A DNA stretch of 64,000 bases from positions 26,569 to 90,568 of the forward strand of contig NZ_JAYFUL010000022.1 in the NCBI RefSeq assembly GCF_034928825.1, in the 5' to 3' direction. The translations under genes and the position numbers were made by a program. Position 1 is the stretch's first letter; the number at the start of each line of letters is the position of its first letter. Positions 16,912 through 26,410 of this stretch are shown here, one piece after another. Origin of the DNA: Arcicella aquatica. GTDB lineage: Bacteria > Bacteroidota > Bacteroidia > Cytophagales > Spirosomataceae. The notes beneath the pieces are model-generated. The model was not told the DNA's origin. It searched no databases and saw only the letters and a program-made list of their open reading frames with translations.

Positions 16912-18099
16912 ATGAAAACTGTCGATTCTTACAATTTTGCTGGCAAACGTGCCTTAGTCCGAGTAGATTTTAACGTACCTTTAAACGAGCGTTTTGAGAT
17001 TACTGATGATACTCGTATCAAAGCTACAATTCCTACAATCACTAAAATTTTGAATGATGGTGGTTCGGTGATTTTGATGTCTCACTTAGGTCGCCCGAAA
17101 GATGGCCCTACAGATAAATACTCATTAAAACACCTTGTAACCCCTCTTTCAGTAGTATTTGGTCGCCCAGTGAAATTTGCAGATGATTGTATCGGTCAAT
17201 CTGCTATTGACTTGGCTGCTAGTTTACAAAGCGGAGAAATTTTATTGTTAGAAAACCTTCGTTTTTACAAAGAAGAAGAAAAAGGAAATGTAGAGTTTGC
17301 TGAAAAATTATCTAAGCTAGGTGATGTTTGGGTAAATGATGCTTTCGGGACAGCTCACCGTGCACATGCTTCAACAGCAGTAATTGGTCAGTTTTTTGAA
17401 GACAGAATTTGTGGTTATGTAATGCAGGCTGAAATCGAGAATGCTCAAAGAGTATTAGAAAACTCAGAGCGTCCATTTACAGCCATTATGGGTGGTTCTA
17501 AGGTTTCTGATAAAATCTTAATTATCGAGCGTCTTTTAGATAAAGTTGATAATTTGATTATTGGTGGTGGTATGACATACACTTTTGTGTTGGCTGAAGG
17601 TGGCAAAATCGGAAATTCAATTTCTGAACCAGATAAAGTAGAGCTAGCAAAAGAAATTTTGATTAAAGCGAAAGAAAAAGGTGTTAACGTATATATGCCT
17701 GTAGATAACTTGTGTGCTGATAAGTTCTCTAACGATGCTGAACGCCAAGTGGTTGCTTCTGGTGCTATTCCAGACGGCTGGCAAGGGTTGGACATTGGTC
17801 CAGAAACGGCTGAAATTTTCAAGAAAGTAATTGAAGCTTCAAAAACAGTATTATGGAATGGTCCGATGGGCGTATTTGAATTCCCTAATTTTGCGGCTGG
17901 AACAAATGCTATCGCTGATTCAGTAGTGAAAGCTACAGAAGAAAACGGTGCTTTCTCATTAATCGGTGGTGGTGACTCTGCTTCAGCAGTAAACAACGCT
18001 GGTTATGGTGACAGGGTTTCTTATGTTTCAACAGGTGGAGGTGCGTTGTTAGAATACATGGAAGGTAAAGTATTACCGGGTGTTGCTGCATTGCAATAA
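16912..18099 (+). CDS. pgk: Phosphoglycerate kinase
   Basis: A 395-residue glycolytic enzyme that transfers phosphate from 1,3-bisphosphoglycerate to ADP. Signatures are RALVRVDFNVPLN (residues 14-26), the SHLGRPKDG substrate loop near residue 60, GGSKVSDKILIIERLL near residue 194 and the C-terminal GGGDSASAV nucleotide-binding motif near residue 355. The length is typical. It is a single gene with its own promoter and a strong terminator. Confidence 0.98.
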   Translation: MKTVDSYNFAGKRALVRVDFNVPLNERFEITDDTRIKATIPTITKILNDGGSVILMSHLGRPKDGPTDKYSLKHLVTPLSVVFGRPVKFADDCIGQSAIDLAASLQSGEILLLENLRFYKEEEKGNVEFAEKLSKLGDVWVNDAFGTAHRAHASTAVIGQFFEDRICGYVMQAEIENAQRVLENSERPFTAIMGGSKVSDKILIIERLLDKVDNLIIGGGMTYTFVLAEGGKIGNSISEPDKVELAKEILIKAKEKGVNVYMPVDNLCADKFSNDAERQVVASGAIPDGWQGLDIGPETAEIFKKVIEASKTVLWNGPMGVFEFPNFAAGTNAIADSVVKATEENGAFSLIGGGDSASAVNNAGYGDRVSYVSTGGGALLEYMEGKVLPGVAALQ

Positions 18100-18122
18100 C
18101 TGATAAAAATCTGCATTATTTG

Positions 18123-18152
18123 AAGGCGATACAATTTTTGTATCGCCTTTTT
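18123..18152 (+). terminator. Rho-independent terminator of pgk
   Basis: AAGGCGATACAA, short loop, TTGTATCGCCTT, then T-tract. Strong stem. Confidence 0.9.
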
Positions 18153-18187
18153 GTATTTATCTTTGAGTCAATTATAATATAACAATC

Positions 18188-20683
18188 GTGGAATTTAAAG
18201 CATTACCCATCAATACTACAGCACAATATCTTTTGAATGATAGTCGCCAGTTGTCATCCCCACAGCGGTCTATCTTCTTTGCTATTAAAGGTTTACATCA
18301 CGACGGACACCTGTTTTTAGATGATTTATACCGAAAAGGCGTACGCGAGTTTGTGGTAGAAACCGATGCCCTCAGCCCTGCTATTCTACGGGAATTAAAG
18401 AAATTTACGGATGCCAAAATATGGCAAGTGGAAGATAGCATCACTGCCATGCAAGAGGTGGCTCAGCGTCACCGCGAGCAATTTAATTTACCTGTTATTG
18501 GCATCACTGGTAGCAATGGCAAAACCATCGTTAAAGAATGGTTAGCACAATTATTGAGCAACCGTTTTAAAATTGTAAAAAGCCCCAAAAGTTATAATTC
18601 TCAGATTGGTGTGCCGCTTTCGGTATGGCAAATCAACGAAAGTCATAACTTAGGTATCTTTGAAGTGGGTATTTCCAAGGTGGAGGAAATGGAAAAGCTA
18701 GAGAAGGTAGTAAAACCTTCCATTGGCATTTTCACGAATATTGGCACTGCACACAACGAGTTTTTTAGCAGTAATTCACAGAAGATTAAGGAAAAAATCA
18801 AGCTTTTCAAGCATGCTAGTACTTTGATATATTGTGCCGATTATGTAGCGATTGATGAGATTATTAAAACGGATTTCATGGTTGAAAACCCTGATTGCAA
18901 AATCATCAATTGGTCAAGAATGGCTAGTACTGGCGCGCGTGTGTCTTGGGAAATATATAATGAAAACACGAAAGTCTTTTTAGACTTAACCGCTATTTCG
19001 CCTAATACTGAAAGATTCAGCACCACGCTTGATATTCCTTTCACTGATGAAGCCTCTATCGAAAACGCTATCCATTGCATCCTCACGCTTTGGTATTTGG
19101 GGTATAGCACCTCTGATATTCAGGCAAGGCTACAAATCCTTCGTCCTGTTTCGATGCGCTTAGAAATGAAGCAAGGAACGAATGCTAATTATTTGATAGA
19201 TGATACTTATAACAATGATTTAGCAGGCTTGACAATCGCACTGAATTTTTTGAGCCAGCAAAAACAAAAACAGAAAAAAGTACTTATCCTGAGTGATTTA
19301 TTGGAGACTGGTGTCCCTGAAAAAGAACTTTATAAACAGATAGCCCATTTAGTAAAAGAAAGGCATTTAGAACAGTTTATTGGTATCGGCGATGTGATAT
19401 CCCGCAATAAAAATCATTTTATGGCTAGTTCGGTCAAAACTGATACAAATATTCAGTTTTATAAAAACACGAAGGATTTTCTGGAGAGCCAAGCCATCAA
19501 ATCATTACATAACTCCACCATTCTGATTAAGGGTGCAAGGAAATATGGCTTTGAACAGATTGTGAATAGACTTGTTCAAAAAACACATGGAACTATCCTT
19601 GAAATCAATCTGGATGCTATTACCAATAATTTGAATTATTATCGTGATAAAGTTGGGCAACAGATTAAGATGATGGTAATGGTAAAAGCATTTGCCTATG
19701 GCTCTGGTAGCACAGAGGTAGCCAATTTGCTTCAATTTCATGGCGTTGATTACCTAGCCGTTGCCTATACGGATGAAGGGGTTTCTCTCAGACAAAACGG
19801 CGTTTATCTACCGATTATGGTGATGAACCCCTCTCCTAACGATTTTGAGCAATTGGTGGCTTATTCTCTTGAGCCTGAAATATATAGTTTGAGAATCCTC
19901 CACGAGTTTTCTGAATACATTGATAGCCGTAATTTAAGCTCGAAAATTCACCTTAAAATTGATACAGGGATGCATCGGTTGGGCTTTGAAAAAGAGGCTT
20001 TGCCCGAATTACTGAAAAGTTTGCAGTCGAACCCCAACTTATGGGTGTCAACTATTTTCAGTCATTTAGCAGCGGCTGACGATGCTGATTTGGATGATTT
20101 TACAAGACAGCAAGTCAAAACGTTTACCGAAATGGCGAATGAAATCTCGGAAGCCTTGGGCTATATTCCCTCACGCCATTTAGCTAATTCCGCTGGCATT
20201 GCCCGTTTCCCCGAAGCGCGGCTGGATATGGTAAGGCTTGGTATCGGGCTGTATGGTGTAGCTGCCAAACCCGAAGACCAAGTAAATTTGCAGACGGTGG
20301 GTACTTTAAAAACGGTAATTTCGCAAATTAAGCACATAAAGTCTTCGGAGACTGTCGGTTATGGCAGAAAAGGCGAATTGAAAAGGGATACCAAAATTGC
20401 TACCATAGCAATTGGATACGCTGATGGTTTTGATAGAGGATATGGCAGGGGTGTTGGCGAGGTGTTGGTAAATGGACATAGATGCAAAGTAGTCGGAAAT
20501 GTATGCATGGATATGACGATGGTGGATATTACCGATGTACCAAATGTGCAGGAAGGAGACGAAGTGATTATTTTTAATAAAGAACTGACTATTACCGAAT
20601 TATCTCAAAAAATAAATACTATTCCTTACGAAGTATTAACCAGTGTAAGCGAAAGAGTAAAACGTGTTTTCTATCAGTTATAG
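18188..20683 (+). CDS. Bifunctional MurF ligase / alanine racemase
   Basis: An 831-residue fusion typical of Bacteroidota. Residues 1-455 are UDP-N-acetylmuramoyl-tripeptide:D-alanyl-D-alanine ligase (MurF), with the ATP loop GITGSNGKTIVKEW near residue 115. Residues 465-831 are a PLP-dependent alanine racemase, with the cofactor lysine in VKAFAYGSG near residue 498 (usual KANAYGHG), HLKIDTGMHRLGF, and VGNVCMDMTMVDIT carrying the substrate motif. One protein thus makes D-alanine and adds D-Ala-D-Ala to the peptidoglycan precursor in the cytoplasm. The start is GTG at 18188, with no in-frame ATG upstream. Confidence 0.95.
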   Translation: MEFKALPINTTAQYLLNDSRQLSSPQRSIFFAIKGLHHDGHLFLDDLYRKGVREFVVETDALSPAILRELKKFTDAKIWQVEDSITAMQEVAQRHREQFNLPVIGITGSNGKTIVKEWLAQLLSNRFKIVKSPKSYNSQIGVPLSVWQINESHNLGIFEVGISKVEEMEKLEKVVKPSIGIFTNIGTAHNEFFSSNSQKIKEKIKLFKHASTLIYCADYVAIDEIIKTDFMVENPDCKIINWSRMASTGARVSWEIYNENTKVFLDLTAISPNTERFSTTLDIPFTDEASIENAIHCILTLWYLGYSTSDIQARLQILRPVSMRLEMKQGTNANYLIDDTYNNDLAGLTIALNFLSQQKQKQKKVLILSDLLETGVPEKELYKQIAHLVKERHLEQFIGIGDVISRNKNHFMASSVKTDTNIQFYKNTKDFLESQAIKSLHNSTILIKGARKYGFEQIVNRLVQKTHGTILEINLDAITNNLNYYRDKVGQQIKMMVMVKAFAYGSGSTEVANLLQFHGVDYLAVAYTDEGVSLRQNGVYLPIMVMNPSPNDFEQLVAYSLEPEIYSLRILHEFSEYIDSRNLSSKIHLKIDTGMHRLGFEKEALPELLKSLQSNPNLWVSTIFSHLAAADDADLDDFTRQQVKTFTEMANEISEALGYIPSRHLANSAGIARFPEARLDMVRLGIGLYGVAAKPEDQVNLQTVGTLKTVISQIKHIKSSETVGYGRKGELKRDTKIATIAIGYADGFDRGYGRGVGEVLVNGHRCKVVGNVCMDMTMVDITDVPNVQEGDEVIIFNKELTITELSQKINTIPYEVLTSVSERVKRVFYQL

Positions 20684-20690
20684 GCTATAA

Positions 20691-20722
20691 AAAAAGTGCA
20701 AGAAATAATTCTTGCACTTTTA
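20691..20722 (+). terminator. Rho-independent terminator of murF-alr
   Basis: AAAAAGTGCAAGAA, loop ATAA, TTCTTGCACTTTT, eight bases after the stop. Confidence 0.85.
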
Positions 20723-20885
20723 ACCTTCAACCTTTTAAAACATAATTCAATCAAAATCAATTTGGCGTAAAATGCTTTCGATTGACTGTCTAATTTGTTT
20801 GATATAAAAATGGTTATAATATTTCTTTAAAAAATGGCTAATGTTTGTAATACAAATTTATGCAAACTTTTCATATAAAAACAAA

Positions 20886-20910
20886 TATATTTGCAAAAAA
20901 TTGCAAAAAA
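20886..20910 (+). promoter_or_regulatory. Promoter -7 box with tandem operator-like repeat before deoR-type gene
   Basis: TATATTTG (20886-20893) runs into an exact tandem repeat TTGCAAAAAA x2 (20891-20910), 38 bases before the regulator's ATG. A related TTGCAAAAGGTTGCAG follows the gene's stop. The direct repeats overlapping the promoter suggest autoregulation, which is inference. Confidence 0.4.
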
Positions 20911-20948
20911 TTTCAAGATTAAAATATCCACCCTCCTAATTTGGTATC

Positions 20949-21698
20949 ATGTTAAAAGAAGAACGTCAACAAATAATTTTAGATAAGCTAAGTACAGACA
21001 AAAAGGTAACTTTAGTTGATTTAGGACAAATCCTAAATGTATCTTACGACAGCGTTCGTCGTGACATTATCGAACTCGAAGACAGAGGGCTTCTAAAGAA
21101 AGTACATGGGGGTGCTATCGCTAATTCATACTTATCTATCAAGGCAAGTAAAGGACTGGGGATTGTCAATACAGAATTTGTAACGATTGCTAAAAAAGCG
21201 ATGAAATTGATTGAAAACCACAAAATCATTTTGATGGACGGAGGAACAACCAATTTCTACATTGCCGAGCAACTCCCTAAAAACATGGAGATTACCGTTG
21301 TAACCAACAATCCTCATTTGGCTACAGCCTTAGCAGAGCATCCTAAGGTTGAGATAATTTTGTTAGGTGGTTCTTTTTATAAACGTTATCAAATAACCCT
21401 TGGCTCAAAGACATTTCAGGATTTAGAGCACATCCATGCTGATATATATTTCATGGGTACAAACAGCATCAATCCAGAATTAGGCTTGGCTATTCGTCAC
21501 TATGAAGAATCGTTATTAAAACAAAAAATGATGAGTATTTCAAGGAAAATCGTTACTTGTGTGATAGAGGAAAAAATTAACAGAGAAGAGAATTATAAGG
21601 TATGTGATTTTACGGCTCTTGACTATTTAATCACGAGTTTATCGCCTACCGATAATTTACTATCTGGCTTTAGGAATAAAAATGTTGAGATATTGTAA
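20949..21698 (+). CDS. DeoR/GlpR-family transcriptional regulator
   Basis: A 249-residue DeoR-type repressor. The N-terminal winged helix has the signature VTLVDLGQILNVSYDSVRRDIIELEDRGLLKKVHGGA (residues 19-55, described in two parts: helix-turn-helix and wing). The C-terminal sugar-phosphate-sensing domain shows DGGTTNFYIAEQL and NNPHLATALAEHP. Family members respond to phosphorylated sugars. No sugar kinase or transporter gene is adjacent, so it is an orphan here. A large inverted-repeat element begins about 90 bases after its stop. Confidence 0.9.
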   Translation: MLKEERQQIILDKLSTDKKVTLVDLGQILNVSYDSVRRDIIELEDRGLLKKVHGGAIANSYLSIKASKGLGIVNTEFVTIAKKAMKLIENHKIILMDGGTTNFYIAEQLPKNMEITVVTNNPHLATALAEHPKVEIILLGGSFYKRYQITLGSKTFQDLEHIHADIYFMGTNSINPELGLAIRHYEESLLKQKMMSISRKIVTCVIEEKINREENYKVCDFTALDYLITSLSPTDNLLSGFRNKNVEIL

Positions 21699-21726
21699 CT
21701 TTTGTTTGCAAAAGGTTGCAGATTTA

Positions 21727-21783
21727 GTAGCACGAGTTTTCAACTCGTGAATAAATAATATACGAGTTGAAAACTCGTGCTAC
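21727..21783. repeat. Inverted repeat, 22-bp arms (GTAGCACGAGTTTTCAACTC type)
   Basis: Arms at 21727-21748 and 21762-21783 are exact inverted copies around a short AT loop. A third copy of the right arm lies at 22230-22251, on the other side of the long element at 21787-22218, as if that element had landed beside or within such a palindrome. Confidence 0.85.
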
Positions 21784-21786
21784 AAA

Positions 21787-22218
21787 AAACATGAGTCATC
21801 CCGAATTTCCCCTAAAATTTTGCGTTTTAGAGACAATTTGAGAGGTTTTCTACTTATTATTGTCTAGTCCTTACTTTTCTTTCCTTGATGAAAGAAAAGT
21901 AACAAAAGAAAATCAAGAATTCCTAAACTCGCTCCGCTCAAACAGTAGGAATTCGGTGTTCATCAATCATAAACATGAGTCATCCCGAATTTTAAAATCA
22001 TAAAAAAGCGGTCGAAATTAGTTTTTCGACCGCTTTTTTATGATTGATGTGCAACGAATTCCTACTGTTTGAGCGGAGCGAGTTTAGGAATTCTTGATTT
22101 TTTTACGGTCCGCCGTTGCGGTTACTTTTTGTATCAAGACAAAAAGTAAGGACGAGAATAAATCCCAAAACTTCTAAACCTTGCTATTTTACTGGAAAAT
22201 TCGGGATGACTCATGTTT
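21787..22218. repeat. Long inverted-repeat element, copy 1 (MITE-like)
   Basis: Ends ATGAGTCATCCCGAATTT (left, 21791) and its complement (right, to 22214), with another end-like copy inside at 21975. Two internal arms of about 40 bp, containing AACTCGCTCCGCTCAAACAG and its complement, lie at about 21914-21956 and 22056-22097. A GCGGTCGAAA / TTTCGACCGC hairpin sits in the centre, and CTTACTTTT...AAAAGTAA stem-loops lie between arm and end. It has no coding capacity. A second copy is at 41938-42364. Confidence 0.8.
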
Positions 22219-22229
22219 CTCTTTAACTT

Positions 22230-22251
22230 ACGAGTTGAAAACTCGTGCTAC
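22230..22251. repeat. Third arm of the 21727 palindrome
   Basis: ACGAGTTGAAAACTCGTGCT and onward, identical to 21762-21783. It ends one base before the stop codon of the next gene. Confidence 0.85.
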
Positions 22252-22252
22252 A

Positions 22253-22717
22253 CTAAAACATTAATAATGCGCTAGTACATAATAAAACGATTCCTAAAAT
22301 CAAGAATACTGATGGATTCAAACCTGGGATACTTCTTTCTCCTAAAGCCGAATCATAAGGATTCTCTGGATTATATCTTACCTGCATCGTTTGTCCCACT
22401 TGACTAAGCATAGACATTCCTTTGTCGGCTTCAATTTTGAATTGTCTTCCGTTTACGATAAATGATACAACAGGGAAGAAAATTGGGCTTTGACCTAATT
22501 TATCACTTCGTTCATAACGTTTGCTTACTTCTACTACTTCGCCGTTTGTCAATACTGAATGTTGAAGCCATTCACGACGTTTTCTGCTTAAATAAATACC
22601 TAAAAATATTAATGCCCCAGCTACGATTATAAATCCAGCCATTACTAATGGTGGTACTCCTTCATAAGTGCCGTGTGGGCCTGATATAAGTAAAATTGAA
22701 TTAAATGCGCTTTCCAT
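22253..22717 (-). CDS. DUF3592-type membrane protein
   Basis: A 154-residue protein. A short N-terminal segment is followed by helix 1 (VMAGFIIVAGALIFLGIYL), then a soluble beta domain (VLTNGEVVEVSKRYE, FFPVVSFIVNGRQFKIEADKG, GQTMQVRYNPENPYDSAL) and helix 2 (SVFLILGIVLLCTSALLMF) at the very end. This is the DUF3592 layout, function unknown. The ATG at 22717 is preferred to a GTG two codons upstream. Its 3' end abuts the repeat cluster. Confidence 0.75.
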   Translation of the reverse strand: MESAFNSILLISGPHGTYEGVPPLVMAGFIIVAGALIFLGIYLSRKRREWLQHSVLTNGEVVEVSKRYERSDKLGQSPIFFPVVSFIVNGRQFKIEADKGMSMLSQVGQTMQVRYNPENPYDSALGERSIPGLNPSVFLILGIVLLCTSALLMF

Positions 22718-23169
22718 ATTCACAAAATTTTAATGATTCTTTGACCGATAGAAGTATAAATCTTAATACTTCTATACAAATTTCATACAAAACTCATTAA
22801 AAACCAAGCTGTTACCTTTATAGAGGATTCTACTCAGAAGATTTGTGAAAGGCTTATTTTTGTAAATTTTTATTTTTTTTATTTAACGATTTACTTTTTG
22901 AAAGCTGTTTTTCTAAAAAGTCCATTTTTAAAGCTTCAAGTACTTATTTTTTAAACGGACTTCTCTAAAAAAAATATTTTATTGAATTTTAAAGTTTTTT
23001 TATTGTACTTTTTCTTGCAAAGGTTTGTTTTATAACCTCAATTTTTCAAAAAATACTCTTTTTATAAAGAAGGCATTTAAAAAACATATAAATCAACCAA
23101 ATAGGTGCTTTATTTCATAAAAACAGGTTTAAAATCAGCCATGTAAATGCAAAAAAAATATTTTTATGT
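22718..23169. other. AT-rich intergenic region
   Basis: About 450 very AT-rich bases between two minus-strand genes. A perfect 9-bp stem-loop TAGAAGTAT / ATACTTCTA lies at 22749-22774, close to the 5' end of the DUF3592 gene, and could be a leader structure. No open frame with family resemblance. Confidence 0.5.
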
Positions 23170-24240
23170 TTACAGCCAGTTTTTCCGTTTAAACCATATC
23201 AACATCACAATTACCAATATGACCATTACAATCCACACCACATAATACCCATATCGCCAATGCAATTCGGGCATATTGTCGAAATTCATTCCATATATCC
23301 CTGCGATAAAAGTAAGGGGCATAAATATCACAGAAATCACTGTCAGCACTTTCATGACGTTATTCATCTTATTACTTACCTGCGAAAGGTATAAATCCAT
23401 CAATGATGCACCCAAATCTCGGTAAGAATCTACTGTTTCAATTACCTGCATCACATGGTCTAATACATCCCTTAAATACAGACTAGTATTGGCGGTGATT
23501 AACGGAGCTTCTTCTCTGATAAGGCTTGCCAACATTTCACGAAGTGGGAAGATAGTTTTTCTCATTATCGTAAGCTCTCGTTTCATACTATAGAGTTCAT
23601 TCAATGCTTTTGGATTAGGATTTTTGATAATTTCTTCCTCTAACTGTTCCATATTCTCAGAAAATTTATCCAGCACCGTAAAGTAATTATCCACGACCAA
23701 GTCTATCAACGCATACAGCAAATAATCAGCCCCATTTTTACGGGTTTTACCCGCAGATGCTTTTATTCGGGTAAGAATTGGTTCAAAAATATCACGGGAG
23801 CGTTCTTCCTGAAAGGATATTACATACCCCTCACCCATCACAAAACTCAGATGCTCTATTTCAGCTTCACGAGTATAGGGGTTATACTCAATCATCTTTA
23901 AGGTCACAAAAAGCTGGTCTTCGTTATAATATTCAAACTTGGGCTTTTGGTGAGTATTCAAAATATCTTCTAGTACCAAGGGGTGTAAATTAAACATATC
24001 GCCAATGTTCGCTATTACGGCAGGTTCATGAATGCCATCTACGTTCATCCAATAGGTTTTATCCTCAGCAAGCTCGACACTAAAGTTGCCAAGATCAGGG
24101 ACTTCGCTAATTTCATACTTATCGAAGTTGTAGCTAGTCCACCATATTTTAGTTTCAAAACTTACTTCCTTCCCTACATAAGTAAGCGTTCCAGGGGATG
24201 TTCCTAAGTTTTTATTTTGAATAATATATCTTTTTGGCAT
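23170..24240 (-). CDS. corA: CorA-type magnesium/cobalt transporter
   Basis: A 356-residue CorA family channel. The large N-terminal cytoplasmic domain ends in long helices (residues 190-290). Two C-terminal membrane helices carry the family selectivity motif GMN within AGIYGMNFDNMPE (about residue 317) between them, then a basic tail (FKRKNWL). CorA pentamers import Mg2+ and sometimes Co2+ or Ni2+. It stands alone, divergent from the serine hydrolase gene. Confidence 0.95.
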   Translation of the reverse strand: MPKRYIIQNKNLGTSPGTLTYVGKEVSFETKIWWTSYNFDKYEISEVPDLGNFSVELAEDKTYWMNVDGIHEPAVIANIGDMFNLHPLVLEDILNTHQKPKFEYYNEDQLFVTLKMIEYNPYTREAEIEHLSFVMGEGYVISFQEERSRDIFEPILTRIKASAGKTRKNGADYLLYALIDLVVDNYFTVLDKFSENMEQLEEEIIKNPNPKALNELYSMKRELTIMRKTIFPLREMLASLIREEAPLITANTSLYLRDVLDHVMQVIETVDSYRDLGASLMDLYLSQVSNKMNNVMKVLTVISVIFMPLTFIAGIYGMNFDNMPELHWRYGYYVVWIVMVILVIVMLIWFKRKNWL

Positions 24241-24369
24241 CAGAATCGTTTGATTTAAAATAGTAAAATTGAATTCAATTTAGAGAAGAGATTGGCAATT
24301 TTCAAATTCCAGCAGTAAATTGCTTGATTAATCGACCACTCGATAGAAAATATAATCCTTAATCATATC

Positions 24370-25602
24370 GTGATAATATTGAAATACACAAAACACATTT
24401 TTGTAAGTTGTTTTATCTCAGGCATCGTTTTATTAGCTTGCTCACATCAATCCAAGCAATTAGCTAAAAAAACCTCCACTGACGTTTCCATCAGAAATGA
24501 TAGCATTGCGAAGCTATTCGACCCACAAATAGCTGTCAAAAAAGCGAGTAAGCTAGATACTTTTTTCAAAAAATTGCATAAACTGAATGGATTCAATGGA
24601 GCCGTGTTGGTTTCTCAATACGGAAAAATTATTTACAAAAAAGCCTTTGGCTATGCCAATTTTTCAAGCAAAGATACCAATACTACCCAAACGCAATTTC
24701 AGTTAGCTTCGGTATCAAAACAATTTACGGCAGTTGCTATCATGCAATTACACGAAAAAGGATTGATTGATTATGATGACCCCGTTTATAAATACATTCC
24801 GAATTTCCCTTACGACCCAAGTATTACCATTAAAAGCTTGTTGTCGCATAGTTCGGGCATTCCCAATTATGTGTATTGTTTAGACAAAATTGTCAATAAA
24901 AAAGTACCCTTGACAAATAATCAGGTAGTCGATTTGTTTGCTCGTTATAAGCCCGGTATCAATTATTACCCTAATACGAGATTCAATTACAACAATTCAA
25001 ACTACGCTTTGTTAGCTTATATTGTCGAGAAGCTCTCGGGGATGAACTTTAGGGAATATGCCAAAAGAAATTTATTTGCACCTGCGGGTATGTCAAGAAG
25101 TTTTGTGTATGACCCTAGCAAGCCCGAATTGAACGCTACAGCCGCCATTGGTTATACCCCTCGTCGCAGAGGTTTCTGGCCAGTACCATTCGACCACCTA
25201 GATGGCGTAGTGGGCGACAAAGGAGTATATTCTACCGTGGAAGACTTGTATAAGTGGGACATGGCTTTGAACAGCGAGAAATTAGTAAAAATGAGTACCT
25301 TGAACGAAGCATTCTTGCCTGTGCATACTTTTAAAAACTTATTGACCAAAAACTACGGCTATGGCTGGCGCCTTCAACTATTGGATGATGGCACTTGGCT
25401 GACCTTCCATACGGGTTGGTGGCATGGATTTAAAAATTATTATATGCACAATAATAGAGACAATTCATCCATCATTATTCTACAGAATGTTTCAAACAGG
25501 GCCTTGGGTAGAATAAAAGTAGCGCAATCTATTTTATATCCAGATAAAGCATGGTATTTTATGAGTGGAGAAAACATGCCTGGCGAATTAGAAATAGAAT
25601 AA
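24370..25602 (+). CDS. Lipoprotein serine hydrolase, beta-lactamase/PBP4-like (S12)
   Basis: A 410-residue class C beta-lactamase-like hydrolase. A lipobox (IVLLAC) gives lipid-anchored export. The catalytic SxxK is SVSK in QLASVSKQFTAVAIM, the second motif is Y-N-N in FNYNNSNYALLAY, and the third is HTG in LTFHTGWWHGFKNYY (in place of KTG). Substrates of such proteins include peptidoglycan peptides, D-amino-acid amides and esters, so resistance cannot be inferred. The start is GTG at 24370, since no in-frame ATG precedes the signal peptide. Confidence 0.85.
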   Translation: MIILKYTKHIFVSCFISGIVLLACSHQSKQLAKKTSTDVSIRNDSIAKLFDPQIAVKKASKLDTFFKKLHKLNGFNGAVLVSQYGKIIYKKAFGYANFSSKDTNTTQTQFQLASVSKQFTAVAIMQLHEKGLIDYDDPVYKYIPNFPYDPSITIKSLLSHSSGIPNYVYCLDKIVNKKVPLTNNQVVDLFARYKPGINYYPNTRFNYNNSNYALLAYIVEKLSGMNFREYAKRNLFAPAGMSRSFVYDPSKPELNATAAIGYTPRRRGFWPVPFDHLDGVVGDKGVYSTVEDLYKWDMALNSEKLVKMSTLNEAFLPVHTFKNLLTKNYGYGWRLQLLDDGTWLTFHTGWWHGFKNYYMHNNRDNSSIIILQNVSNRALGRIKVAQSILYPDKAWYFMSGENMPGELEIE

Positions 25603-25688
25603 TTTGGTAAGAATTACTCAATAATAAAGTATTAAAAAAGTCGTTAAATCATAAAAAAAAAGCTAATTTTAGAGGGACAAAAACCTTT

Positions 25689-26252
25689 ATGAAAATTACA
25701 AGAAACATGAGAATCTCAAAGTTACTCCTCCATTCCTTTTGCTTGTTGTTATGTCTTTCATTTTCTGTAAAAGCACAGAGTGAAGACGATGCTATCAAAA
25801 CGTGTGTAAATAATTATTTGGATGGTGTTTTAAAAGGTGATGCTGCTCGCTTGAACCTTGCTTTTCACCCAACGGCTATGCTCAGGACTGTAAATACCAA
25901 TACAGGTGCTTTGCAAGATATTCCTGTAGCTAAATTTATTGCTACGACTCCTGCGGGAGGGATAGAAACAAAAGGCGGTTCGACAAAACTAGTTGGATAT
26001 TCATACATTGGGGTATCTGCTTTAGCAACGGTTGAATTGCGTTTCGGTGATTTTAAATATGTTGACTTATTGAGTATGCTAAAATTTGGCAACGATTGGA
26101 AAATTGTTAGCCGTGTTTTCAGCCGTACAGATTTGGATACGCAAGTAAAAGGAACTGCCGCTTCGGCAAGCCCAGTAGCTACTACGAACAAACCAGCCGT
26201 AAAAAAATCATCTTCTGCCAATGTAAAACCAAAAGCAGATGATGGTTGGTAA
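25689..26252 (+). CDS. Secreted NTF2-like (lumazine-binding-like) protein
   Basis: A 187-residue protein with a signal peptide ending KAQ and a SnoaL/NTF2-like domain: DDAIKTCVNNYLDGVLKGDA, AFHPTAMLRTV, then VELRFGDFKYVDLLSMLKFG and DWKIVSRVFS. A Lys/Ala/Ser-rich low-complexity tail ends in KADDGW. The putative lumazine-binding family is common and uncharacterised in Bacteroidota. It may share a transcript with the serine hydrolase 86 bases upstream and ends at a strong terminator. Confidence 0.8.
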   Translation: MKITRNMRISKLLLHSFCLLLCLSFSVKAQSEDDAIKTCVNNYLDGVLKGDAARLNLAFHPTAMLRTVNTNTGALQDIPVAKFIATTPAGGIETKGGSTKLVGYSYIGVSALATVELRFGDFKYVDLLSMLKFGNDWKIVSRVFSRTDLDTQVKGTAASASPVATTNKPAVKKSSSANVKPKADDGW

Positions 26253-26276
26253 GCCAACAATGATATAATTCTTGAG

Positions 26277-26304
26277 AAGCCCGTGAAATTCATGGGCTTT
26301 TTTT
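26277..26304 (+). terminator. Rho-independent terminator
   Basis: AAGCCCGTG, loop AAATT, CATGGGCTT, then T-tract. Confidence 0.88.
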
Positions 26305-26335
26305 ATACAATCGAGAAAGCTAAAACAAACTCACC

Positions 26336-26367
26336 TTTGCGTAAAAACCTAATAATTCCTAACTTTG
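26336..26367 (+). promoter_or_regulatory. Bacteroidota-type promoter of the yebC-type gene
   Basis: TTTG (26336-26339), 20 bases, TAACTTTG (26360-26367). An exact consensus match, 43 bases before the ATG. Confidence 0.7.
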
Positions 26368-26410
26368 CAAACTCAAAAAGAAAAGGTAGCAATCACAATT
26401 AAAAATAGAA

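Noticed and set aside
24370..25602. Beta-lactam resistance gene
   Set aside because: The S12 fold with SVSK, YNN and HTG is shared by many peptidases and esterases, and nothing specific to beta-lactamases is seen.
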